Assembly (NCBI GenBank): GCA_030490835.1
Contig: CM059972.1
Span: 58,199,563-58,263,562, forward strand
Length of the DNA: 64,000 nucleotides
Source: Annona cherimola
Lineage: Eukaryota > Streptophyta > Magnoliopsida > Magnoliales > Annonaceae
Direction: 5' to 3'
Of this stretch, positions 10,877-20,747 are shown in pieces; positions within the stretch are counted from its first letter, which is position 1; the number at the start of each line of letters is the position of its first letter. A program made the position numbers and the translations under genes. Below the pieces are notes generated by a model. That model saw only the letters and a program-made list of their open reading frames with translations. It did not search any database and was not told the DNA's origin.

Positions 10877-12550
10877 TTATTTCTTAAAATTACATTTATA
10901 AGTTTTATGACCCAATTTATTGCAGAAATTACAAGCCATAGGTAATCTTGGAGTAGGCCTCTAAGTATGCAATGGTTCAATCGTTGGTCTTCTAATCCAC
11001 TTAAAATTTTTCTTTTGTGGCTTGTATATAGATGCAGTTTTAGTTTGATATTTCTCAAGTATTTGCACATTTGATTTGCTACTTTCTCCTTGCTCAAATG
11101 TATGATATCCAAGACCTCTTTTATGTGTTTGGGAGGTCATATTCAGAAACATTTTCACACTTTCTCCTGGATTAGAGAACTTAGCTAATGATTCATTTAA
11201 TGATTCGTTCTCCTTTTTCAGCATATCATTTTCTTCTTTCATTTTGTCTAATTTCTCTGCAAGTTTATCATTTACAATTATTACTGCATCACATTGTTTC
11301 TTCTTAATTGTAAACTTGCTTCCTAATTTCTTCATTTCTTCATATAATGAATCATATGCAGTTTGTAGTTCTTCTAATTCAGTACATTTGAGGCATTCTT
11401 GAGAAGAAGAATAACTTGATTTAGAATGGGAGAGTTTGGAACTTACCTCTTCATTACTTGTGCATTTTGTTGAGGTAGTTTGTTCTTCTTGCTCGATTTG
11501 TGCCATGCAGCAAATTCTTGCACATTCTTCCACTTCGATTTCGTCGGTTGAGGAGTTACTCGTTGTAGATTCCTCGTCATTCACGTACATGCCTCTTCCT
11601 TTGTATCTTTGGAATCTTTTATTGTCCCCTCGATCCTTTCTTTGTTCTTTTACCTTGCTTTCTTCGGGAGTTGGACATTGAGCTTGCATATGTCCCGAAC
11701 CGCCGAATCGGTAGCATTTGGTTGATTCTTTCTTCTTCTCTCTGGGAGTTCTTTCCTTGAAGCTTCTGAAATTTTTACCTTTCCTCACAAATTTTCTGAA
11801 ATGTTTTGTGAGTAGGGCGATTTCGTCGTCGTTTTGAGAAGAAGAGGAGTCATCTGTGTCTTGTGCGGCTTTCAAGGCAATTGCTCTTTTGCCCCTGTGT
11901 TGATCTTCATTTCTTCTCTTGATTAGCTCATGTGACATGAGTGAGCTAATTAAGTTTTCAAGCTTTAGTGTGTTAAGGTCCTTGGCTTCTTCTATCGCAA
12001 TGATCTTTGGAGTCCATGATTCGGGTAGAGCTCTCAAGATCTTCATAACCTGCTCAGATTCAGATATAGCCTTTCCAAGTCCTTTTAAAGCATTAGTAAT
12101 TTTTGAGAATCTAGCAAACATTTCAGAAATATTTTCTGTTTCTAGCATTCTAAAATTTTCCAGTTCTCCAATCAAAATATTTCTTCTCGTCCCTTGGACT
12201 TGAGAAGTTCCTTCATAGATAGAGGTTAGCGTATCCCATATCTCTTTGGCGGTTAAGCAAGAGGATACTCTATCATATTCAGAAGCAGTAAGAGCACAAA
12301 ATAAAGAGTTCATAGCTTTGGCGTTGCTCTTAACAATTCTTACTTCCTCATCGGTCCATTTGGAAGCTCTTTCATCGGTAGGTAAGATTACTCCATCTTG
12401 GATAGCAATCTAAGAATCCATGTCGGTAGCCATGATGAGTTGCTTCATACGAAGCTTTCAATATCCAAAATTGTTCCCATCAAACAATGGTGGCCTTGTA
12501 AAGGATTGGCCTTCAACAAATGCGGGAACGGAAGTAGATTGGGATGCCAT
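10877..12550 (-). pseudogene. gag: Sirevirus gag with three in-frame stops
   Basis: Starts at the ATG at 12550 shortly after the PBS. A UBN2/Retrotran_gag-like region follows (VSSCLTAKEIWDTLTSIYEG, ALPESWTPKI). The first zinc knuckle reads CYRFGGSGHMQAQC, in which the second Cys of CX2C is Phe. A Glu/Lys-rich coiled-coil region (KLAEKLDKMKEENDMLKK) follows, as in Sirevirus Gag. A second, intact CCHC knuckle (CNFCNKLGHKTYKC) lies past a TAG near 10.96 kb. Further in-frame stops are TGA at 12458-12460 and TAG at 12410-12412, both at positions where the family has Trp. The longest open stretch is 12313-10961 (about 450 codons). Non-functional as a full-length protein. Confidence 0.88.
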
Positions 12551-12585
12551 GTCTATAAGATCTCTTTGGTAAACTCAAAGACCTT

Positions 12586-12596
12586 CTCTGATACCA
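12586..12596 (-). other. Primer binding site, initiator Met tRNA
   Basis: TGGTATCAGAG on the minus strand, two bases from the 5' LTR end. This complements the 3' end of plant initiator Met tRNA, the usual primer of Ty1/copia elements. Confidence 0.85.
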
Positions 12597-12598
12597 CT

Positions 12599-14078
12599 TG
12601 TTGGTCCCGAGTTGATGGCAAAACCCAAGAGGGGAGGGGTGAATTGGGTATTTAAAAAAAATTTATATCTTAAACAGAAACTTAACCCCGGATTAATACA
12701 ATCCCCTTAATGAAGAAACGAAATGGAAAGCAATGTAATGTAAATGGCAGAAGTATAAATCAAGCACACGGGATTTTTATAGTGGTTCGGGCAACCTCCC
12801 TACTCCACTCTTCCAAGCTCACACTCCTTGTGACTTGGGTTCCACTATTGTATTCTCTCAATACAATTAGAGCCACTGCTCTCTTCTAGATTCCAGCTCT
12901 AGGGGGCATCAACAAAACACAGCACAAGTAGGTGATGAGTCACACTCCAATCACACACTACTTTGCTTACACTTGATCTTAGTTCCTCAAACTAAATCAA
13001 GTTCAACACATACAAAAGAAACAATAAGAAAACTACACTTTACAGTTGTGTAGAAGCAGTTTGGCGCAGAGAAGAACTTGTTGAATTGGCTTTGAATGAA
13101 CAGTAGTTGAGCTCTTGCAGTTTGAAGCAAAGTTCTTCCTCTTTGATTAGCTTGATCTCTTTAAAGCTCTTGTAGATGGTAGTTATGCACACTTAATGAT
13201 TCTCAGCTACCTCCTTCGTCTACCATGAATGCCTTTTATAATTTTGGAGGGAATCCGAACGTTAGAGGGTAGGTGGCGCGCATTTAATGCGCCAACGTTC
13301 AAATAAATTCCGACCGTTGCGACCCAAGTCGCATGTGGAGTCGACTTCGGATGCGACTTCGCCCAAGTCGCAGATGGAGTCGACTTCGGGTGCGACTTCG
13401 CTTCTCCGTCGCAACTTCAAGTTTCAGTCAGGGTCGACTTGGGCATCAACTTGACCCAAGTCGTAGGTGAAGTCGACTTCGAGTGCGACTTCACCTTGTC
13501 AGTTTCCAAGTCTGAGTATTGAGTCGACTTTGGGTTCCGACTTCAACTCAAGTCGATTATGGAGTCGACTTGGGTTGCGACTTAACTTGGTCCTTGCAAA
13601 ATATGCTTTGTTCTTCATCTATCTTGCTTGGCTTGTTTCCTTTAATCATTTTCATTCTGAAATAATCCCTTATACTTGTAGATCTTGTTTGATCTTGAAG
13701 TCCTTGTCTTTGGTTGAATCATGCGCCTTGCTTTGCATTTGACTCAGTTGGTCTTTAAGACTTGATAGACTTGATTTGATCTCCATCTTGAATCTTTGCT
13801 TTGAACTTGAGTGAGAGATTCTTTGAATAGGCTTTGAAACTGCATCTTCGAAGTCTGAACTTCTCAAGTCGCGGATGACGTCGACTTTGTCTGCGACTTC
13901 ACCCAAGTCGCACCTGGAGTCGACTTGTCCTGCGACTTGGGCAGCTTCGTGCCCCAAAATTCAGCTCTGGACAGTTTTTCACGATTGAAGTCGATAGCGA
14001 GGTCGACTTCGTTTGCGACTTGGCTTCCCAAGTCGCATGTGAAGTCGACTTGGGATGCGACTTCACCTGCAAGTTGAT
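12599..14078 (-). repeat. Sirevirus 5' LTR, missing its outer ~226 bp
   Basis: Matches 3545-5024 base for base apart from roughly eleven substitutions and two one-base indels. Similarity ends abruptly after AAGTTGAT at 14078, and the counterpart of 5025-5250 (start of U3) is absent. The TATA box (13234-13240, minus) and most of the palindrome array remain. Without the LTR start no target duplication can be paired. Confidence 0.92.
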
Positions 14079-14252
14079 ATCTAATGACATCGAATAGAGT
14101 TTAACAACATCTAATAGAATTTAATTTTGATTATAGATATACTAACCATGATTTAACACCTATATTTTTTACTCTATCTAACTTTCATTATAGATATACG
14201 AACCATGATTTAACACCTATGGTATGTTTTTTTTAACTCTTCATAAGGTTAT
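14079..14252. repeat. AT-rich spacer with a two-unit tandem repeat
   Basis: A unit starting TTATAGATATAC and containing AACCATGATTTAACACC occurs at 14131 and again at 14188 (57 bp period, two copies). It separates the truncated Sirevirus LTR from the Athila-like LTR. No family assigned. Confidence 0.5.
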
Positions 14253-15862
14253 TGATAACTCGCGAAAATATGAGTTATCATGGCCCATTTCAAACTATTT
14301 TTGCATGTTAGTCCAAGAGATTTTGTTTAGTTTGCGTCCATTTAGCTGAATTTTCACTTGTTTTGCATTTTAGGAGTATTATATAGTTTTTATGCATTTT
14401 TAGTATAAAATAGGCATTTTTAGTTTATTTATGTAGTTTTAGTTATTTTTGTAGGAAGGACGGACAATTATAGGCATGCGAGCGACTCGATTGTAGAACA
14501 AAGCTAAGTAAAGAAGCAAGTAGGATGGTGCCCAGGCGCCGACTAGTGGAGCCTAGGCGCCACCCTACATGCTTTAGCCAGAATTTTCAGCACCTCACAC
14601 GGCAAAATTCTTCTAGTAAGTTGGTGCCCAGGCGTCGGATAGGGGGGCCTAGGCTCCACTTCAATAGCATATAGGCATTTTAGAGAGTTTCTAGACCCCA
14701 AGGCTTCCAGGGAGTTGGCGCCCAGGCGCCGGCGTGGGGTGCTTAGGCGCCACTTCGCGATCATATAGATGCATTCCAGAAAGCCTTGAAGCCACAAAGC
14801 ATACAGGGAGTTGGCACCCAGGCGCCACGGTGAATCCGCACGCGTGGGTCTCTGCACGTGTGCTGCGCAGGCTAATCAGTTTAAATATGAACCTAGGGAT
14901 GTGTGCGCGGCAGAGAGAGAGTCGACAGAACAAACACACAAAGAAGGAACAGAATCCGTTTCAAGCGCGGATTGGAGAGAGATTTGATCTCGTTGGTGGA
15001 AGCTTTCGAGATTCAGTTTTCTCTTCCTCTTTCTATTTCTTTTTCTCTATTTTCTTAGATACTTTCATTATGGATGTAAAAGATTTTTATGTCATGTCTT
15101 TGAGCTAAACTTCCATTAGATGGATAGTTAGGATGAATTGATATATAACTATATTGTATTGGTTCTTTATGATTCAGGAATGAATATTTGATTTCTATAT
15201 GATTGTGTGATGTGGATTTACCCTTGCATATGTTATTGAATATTTTTTACAAGACTAGCTACCTTGTCAGATGATTTAATTGTAGGATTAATCCTTGGAA
15301 AGGAAAAATCTCTGCTAGATCCATGTGTAGGGCATAGGTTTCCTCTATGTTAAGGAGAGTTGTTTAATGGATTAGAATATACCGTTAAACCCTACGTAGT
15401 CATGAACAAGTTATGAATTTATCAATTCCACTTTATTTAATGTCATGGGAACATAACAATTGAATAGGGTGTAATTAGTTTTATATGTGTTGGAAGATAT
15501 ATATAAGGACTATTGAACTTGGACTAGTAAATTCCTGCACAATCTAATGAAAAAGAACTAATGCGATATAGTTTAGATTCAAGAATTCTCAACTATCCAT
15601 CTGTCATCCCTAATCGATAACTCCCTTCTAGTATTCCAATTGTTCCGTGAAACACTCTTCTATTTCCTTATTGCATTTGATAATTTTAGTTTTAATTATG
15701 AAATCCCAATTGTCTACTCATCGAAAGCAACTAAACTGATTAATAATCCTAATTAGATCTTATCCTCGTGGGAACGATACTCAACTCACTCTTTATTACT
15801 TGATCAGCGCATACACTTGCGTTGAAACGAGCATTTTAATTAGACCTATACGCAGCTTGTCA
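14253..15862 (+). repeat. Left LTR of the Athila-like element (1610 bp)
   Basis: Runs from TGATAACTCG to CAGCTTGTCA, directly before the PBS. The first ~600 bp match the right LTR at roughly 85%, whereas the last ~750 bp match at only about 60-65%. It contains GGCGCC-rich repeats at 14524-14830 and a weak TATA-like TTAAATATG near 14881, where the right LTR has TATAAATA. Confidence 0.9.
14524..14830 (+). repeat. GGCGCC-rich repeats in the left Athila-like LTR
   Basis: Four blocks of the type GTTGGCGCCCAGGCGCC and CCTAGGCGCCAC recur about every 95 bp (near 14525, 14624, 14712 and 14808), in otherwise AT-rich sequence upstream of the presumed TATA. The right LTR has related blocks near 19085, 19178 and 19258. 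The self-complementary GGCGCC core suggests a hairpin or protein-binding array. Confidence 0.6.
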
Positions 15863-15868
15863 AGTTTT

Positions 15869-15887
15869 TGGTGCCGTTTCCGGGGAT
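15869..15887 (+). other. Primer binding site, Asp tRNA-like
   Basis: TGGTGCCGTTTCCGGGGAT lies six bases after the left LTR. It matches the complement of the plant Asp tRNA 3' end at all but two positions. Asp tRNA priming is typical of Athila-type elements. Confidence 0.75.
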
Positions 15888-16053
15888 TTGGTATAACTAA
15901 TTATTGTTAGTTTTATTGCTTTCTTATATAATTCTGTAACTATAGTTCATTTTTATAATTTCTTTAGTTTAGAAATTTCCAGCTGGTTTCAATTGAATTG
16001 ATTTTTGCAGGGTTAATTGTTTTTACATGTGCTGAGGCAGGGCTGGAAAGGAA

Positions 16054-17510
16054 ATCATTATTCCTTTTGATCCGGAGCTAGAGAGAACTTATCTGAGAAG
16101 GCATTGAAAGAGCAGAGAAGCTAGGAGTCAACAGCATACAATAGAGCGCATTGGGAATCAGGACGAGAACATTCATGTAGACCAATATGGAAACCAAAGG
16201 GGTGAGGTTCCAATTCATCCACCACAAGATGATTTGGACCAACCTATATGGGATCTCATTGCGCTGGGACAAAACGTAGTTTAGACTAGCATTTCACCTT
16301 CTCCTGTCGACACCAAAAACTTCAAAATAAAGCCGGTGGTATCCCAAATGCTCCAATCAATTAGGCAGTTTAGAGGATTGTTGTCTAAAGATCCACACCG
16401 CCATATGCGGAATTTTTTGCAGATCATGAACACATTCAAGCAAAATGGAGTCTCCGACAAAGCAATGAGGTTACGGACTTTCCTATTTTCACTGAGGGAT
16501 AGAGCTTCGGAGTGGCTGGATTTGTTGCCACTGAACTCCGTCAATACGTGGAATGACTTGGCTCAGAAGTTGCTGGAGAAATACTTTCTACCTGCCAAGT
16601 TAGCTAAACTTAGAATGGATATAGTCTCATTCAAACAACACGGGGAAGAGACTCTATCGGAGGCGTCGGATCGGTTCAAAGACTTGCTTCGAAAATGCCC
16701 ACATCATGGAATTTAGCCATGGGTACAAATTCAGATCTTCTACAATGGTCTCCAGGATTTCACCCGTCATATGGTGGATTCGTCATCAAATGGTTCCCCA
16801 CTAAGGAAAAGATACAGAGAATCATACGCCCTACTATAGAATATGGCAGCCAATACTTATCAACTGTCGTCTGAAAGAAGCCGAAGTTGGGGTCTACTTC
16901 AATTGGATGCAGTCTCATCTATTAAGGCACACATCGACGCTTTATCCAGGCAGATACAGAACTTATCCAGGCCTACCAATGTTAATGCAGTAGGGGCGTC
17001 TGCACCACAACAGCCGTCAGCAGCAAATTACTGTACGTGGTGCGGAGAATTCAGTCATCCCATTGATCAATGTGCCTCTAATCTGGAGTCCATTAATTAC
17101 ATGGGAAATTTCTAGAGAAATCTAGCGAACTCATATGCAAACAACTACAATACAGGCTGGAGGAATCATCCCAATTTCTCATAGAATAACCAGATGAGGC
17201 CGAATTAGCCACCCAGATTCTCACAGCAGCCCTCGCAGCAACAAACAACCAGACCAATTCAATTCAATCCACCTCCTCGAGAAGAAAAGAAATCGGATCT
17301 GGAAAATCTTTTCATGCAATCCATGCAATCCCAGATCACGACAAATAGAAACTTGGAAGCGCAGATCAGCCAACTGGCTTCATCCTTAAGCAACCGCCCT
17401 CAGGTGCACTACCGAGTGATACAGAACAAAATTCGAAAGGAAAAAGAAAATAGCAGGTGCAAACAGTTACATTGCGTAGTGGAAAGCAGCTACTTGACAT
17501 AACTCCGCCA
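16054..17510 (+). pseudogene. gag: Athila-like gag, multiply interrupted
   Basis: One reading frame, broken by several stops (for example near 16107, 16714, 16840, 17113 and 17180), encodes a recognisable gypsy Gag: FDPELERTYLRRH at the N-terminus, the Retrotrans_gag core at 16336-16716 (RTFLFSLRDRASEWLDLLP, WNDLAQKLLEKYFLPAKLA, RFKDLLRKCPHHGI), then a CX2C-type knuckle CTWCGEFSHPIDQC near 17.03 kb and a Gln-rich segment. The C-terminal VTLRSGKQL motif is frame-shifted. The order and motifs are those of Athila-type elements. Inactive. Confidence 0.82.
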
Positions 17511-17639
17511 GAAGCGGTAACTAAAGCCATTAATCCTCTGATTCATCAGTCACAGGAGGCAGAAGAACCAAATACAATGCAAAAGTAGCCGGATGATGAA
17601 ATAGCCACAAATCAAAGGCTGCCTCCTCCATTTCCTTAG

Positions 17640-18800
17640 AGATTTGCAAAGAACAAGGAGGGCCAATTTAAGAAATTTTTGGAGGTGCTAAAACAGTTGC
17701 ATATCAACATACCCCTCGTCGAAGTCTTGGAGCAGATGTCAAGCTATGCCAAATTTATGAAAGATATTCTGTCGAAGAAAAGGCGGTTGACGGAATTCGA
17801 AACGGTGGCATTAATAGAGGAAACAAGTGCTATGGTGCAGAGGAAACTGCCGCCTAAGCTCAAGGATCCAGGGAGCTTTACTATCCCATGCACAATTGGA
17901 AACTAATATTTCGGGAGAGCTCTATGTGACTTGGGAGCCAGTATTAATCTCATGCCCAAGTCAATTTTTAGAAAACTGGGTATTGGAGAAGCTCGACCTA
18001 CGACAGTTATGTTGCAACTGGCGGACCGGTCCATGACATATTCGGAGGGCATCATTGAAGATGTTCTTGTCAAAGTAGACAAGTTCATCTTCCCAGCAGA
18101 TTTCATTATCCTGGATTATGAAGAAGACCGAGATGTGCTAATTATCTTAGGTCGGCCTTTCCTTGCAACAGGCAAGGCTATCATTGATGTACAAGCTGAA
18201 GAGCTAACGATTACATTTAGCGTGTTCAAGGTGATACAATTACCAAATGATCCAGATGAATGCCTAATGATCGAAATGGTGGATTCAGCGGTTCAAGCTG
18301 AATTCCAAGTCACAGCTTACAAGGACATCCTAAAAGCATCGCTGGTTGGAGAAATCAATGAATCTGATGACGAATCGACAGAGATGATACACTACTTGCA
18401 ACAATCTCCAACCTTTACATGATACCCGCAGAAGTTCGAATCGCTGGAGCTCAAACCAGAGTCTTTTAAACATTTGAAGCCGTCAATCGAAGAGTCATCT
18501 GCTCTAGAGCTGAAACCCTTGCCAAAGCACTTAAGATATGCCTATCTGGGAGCTAAATCCTCACTCCCGGTGATCATTTCTTCTGCATTGGATCCCGTGC
18601 AAGAAGAAAAACTGCTCAGAGTGCTCAAGAATCATAAAAAGGCTATAAGATGGACCATCGCCGATATCAGAGGTATCAGCCCATCCTTCTGCATGCACAA
18701 AATATAAGTGGAGGAGAATTCCAGACCATCCATTGAAGCACAGAAAAGATTAAACCCTATTATGAAAGAAGTGGTCAAAAATGAGATTATCAAATGGCTA
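17640..18800 (+). pseudogene. Athila-like protease and truncated pre-RT region
   Basis: In one frame: the LEVLKQLHINIPLVEVLEQM segment, a retropepsin core with ALCDLGASINLMPKSIFRK (active-site Asp in DLGAS) and ILGRPFLATGKAIIDV, then the linker before RT (LKPLPKHLRYAYLG, WTIADIRGISPSFCMHKI, RLNPIMKEVVKNEIIKWL). In-frame stops lie at 17904-17906, near 18420 and near 18705. The reading ends where RT domain 1 should begin and passes straight into the PPT, so RT, RNase H and integrase have been removed by deletion. Confidence 0.85.
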
Positions 18801-18807
18801 TGCAGAT

Positions 18808-18819
18808 GCTAGGGGGTAC
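18808..18819 (+). other. Polypurine tract of the Athila-like element
   Basis: GCTAGGGGGTAC immediately precedes the right LTR start at 18820. The short purine run is the expected plus-strand primer site. Confidence 0.6.
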
Positions 18820-20353
18820 TGATAACTCGTAAAATACGAGTTATCATGGCCTATTTCAGACTATTTTTGCGTGTTAGTCCAAGAGATTAGGTTTAGTTTG
18901 CATCCATTTAGCTAAATTTTCACTCGCTTTGCATTTTAGGAGCATTATTTAGTTTTTATGCATTTTTAGTATAAATTAGGCATTTTTAGTCCATTTATTT
19001 AGTTTATGTAATTTTTACAGGAAGGACGAAGAATTACAAGCACACGAGCGAGTCGAATGCAGAACAGAACCAAGTGAAGGAGCATGGGGTTGGCGCCCAG
19101 GCGCCGCCCAGTGGTGCCCAGGCCCAATTCTATAGGCCTTTATCAGAATCTCCAACACTTCACAGAACACATTACACCCAGAGAGTTGGCGCCACTTCAT
19201 CAACATGCAAGCAATGATCTAAAGGTTTTTGAACTCACAAGTCACATTGATTCCAGGGAGTTGGCGCCTAGGTGCCACTACGCATCCGTACACACACGGA
19301 TTTCTGCACATGTGCTGCGCAAGCTACCCAATATAAATAGAAACCTAGGGCTACGTGCAAAGGAGTTCCGCAGGCCATAGAGGAGAGACCAAAAATAGTG
19401 AGTGGCTGTTGTGGAGAAAAGGAGGAAACCAAAGCTTCAAGGAAGGAGAGAAGAGAAAGTGGAGATCCAAGCCATCCCCGAAAAATCCATTGAGTTTCAT
19501 CTCCTCTTCTCATCTATCTCTACCTGTTTGTTATTCTCCTTGTTTGGGATGATTGTAAACTCGATTTTAATGGAAATTGAAGTCATGTTTATGGGCTAAA
19601 CTTTCCTATGGTGGGAGATATGTAGGATTTGAACTCATAGCTTATGATATTTGGTTTTCTTATGCTTGAATTGATAACACTATTGTGCTGTGACTTTTGT
19701 TACTTGAGATTACCCTTATATATCATGCTTAATGCGTTTACAAGCTTTGCAACCTTGTGGATTGATCGAATATTCAGATTCATGCTTGGAAAAATGGGAT
19801 TTGAATGAGATCCATGTATAAGGCACAGGTATTCTAGCTCATGTTATGTTAGATGTTAATATGGATAGGAATATACCTATTAACCCTGTGTAATCTTGAT
19901 TAGGTTATATGGTTATCAACCTTGTTTTACTTGTATGCATGGAAACATAGCACATGACTAAAACTTGGTTAGGTTTGTATGTGTTGGAAGACATATATGA
20001 ATATGAATGAACCTAGATTAGTAATCTCTGCATAACTAACTTAATTGAAACTAAATAACATAGCTATGATTCAATGAATTTATATTCCCACCTATCTTAA
20101 TCATCTCAAGGCAATATCAGCAACATCCACACCACTCTGGTCATTTACTGCTTTGCTTAGTTTAGTTTAATTCAATTCTTTGAAACCAAATCTCATTCCT
20201 TTTACCAATTCACCTAGACAATTGAAATTTAAGGTGCTAATCCGTTTAACACAATCCTCGTGGGAACGATACTCTACTCACTCTTTATTACTTGATCAGC
20301 ACGTATACTTGCGTTAAAACGAGCATTTTAATTGACATATACACAGCTTGTCA
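18820..20353 (+). repeat. Right LTR of the Athila-like element (1534 bp)
   Basis: TGATAACTCG to CAGCTTGTCA. The 5' part resembles the left LTR. From about 19.6 kb onward it is clearly closer to the solo LTR at 23.6-25.0 kb than to its own partner. TATAAATA at 19332-19339 followed by GAAACCTAGGG marks the likely promoter. Confidence 0.9.
19332..19339 (+). promoter_or_regulatory. TATA box of the right Athila-like LTR
   Basis: TATAAATA, followed about 10 bases later by CCTAGGG. The solo LTR at 23.6 kb has the same box at 24076-24083; the left LTR has a mutated version. Confidence 0.5.
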
Positions 20354-20747
20354 GGTACTAGAGTTCATGGTGGGGAATAAGATATTCTCGAAGGTATCAC
20401 CTATGAAGGGCTTTGTTAGATTTGAAAAGAAAGGCAAGTAGAGTTCTGGATACATAGATCCTAATGAGATACTAGACAGGTGAAGAAGTTGTATACAGGT
20501 TATCATTACCTCCAACAATGTTAAGAGTTCAGGATGTATTTTATATATCAATGTTGAGGAAGTATGAGCCATATCCTTCCCATGTTTTAATGCCAGAGCA
20601 GATCTTTTTTAGGATAATTTACAATATAATGAGAGTCCATCAAAGTCTTAGATAGTGAAATTAAGCAATTCAAGAACAAGAAAATTAGACTTAAGAAGGT
20701 CGATCAAAATAATCATTTTGAGGAGGCAATGTGATAGTCAGAGGAAA
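20354..20747 (+). pseudogene. Chromovirus integrase C-terminal fragment
   Basis: Translates, with several stops, as the end of a Tekay/Del-like integrase: VGNKIFSKVSPMKGFVRFEK, then SGYIDPNEILDR, a segment matching the LPP..VQDVFYISMLRKY motif, SHVLMPEQ, and a terminal FEEA-like motif. It starts exactly at the end of the Athila-like right LTR, so its upstream part was lost or displaced. Only the last ~120 codons remain. Confidence 0.7.

Larger units (their letters stand above)
3545..14078 (-). mobile_element. Sirevirus-type Ty1/copia LTR retrotransposon, nearly complete
   Basis: Order in element orientation (right to left): 5' LTR (12599-14078, lacking its first ~226 bp), PBS for initiator Met tRNA, gag, pol in copia order (protease, integrase, RT, RNase H), env-like ORF, PPT, 3' LTR (3545-5250). 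A third ORF after pol, long LTRs and multiple PPT-like tracts are Sirevirus hallmarks. The LTRs differ by only about a dozen substitutions over 1.48 kb, so the insertion is young. gag has three in-frame stops, pol has one, and the two are out of frame with each other, so the copy cannot be autonomous. The left flank is TTAAG; no matching target duplication exists on the right because that LTR end is missing. Confidence 0.93.
14253..20353 (+). mobile_element. Athila-like Ty3/gypsy element lacking RT, RNase H and integrase
   Basis: Two direct repeats with TGATAACTCG starts and CTTGTCA ends flank a PBS for Asp tRNA, gag and protease remnants, and a PPT. The coding part stops just inside the linker that precedes RT and joins straight to the PPT, so about 3 kb of pol is missing. 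The 5 bp flanks are GTTAT and GGTAC, which do not form a convincing target duplication. LTR divergence is high and uneven. Either an internally deleted, non-autonomous derivative or a product of recombination between two related copies. Confidence 0.82.

Noticed and set aside
14253..20353. Assigning GTTAT/GGTAC as the target duplication of the Athila-like element
   Set aside because: Only partial similarity, and the LTR mosaic makes a simple insertion doubtful.
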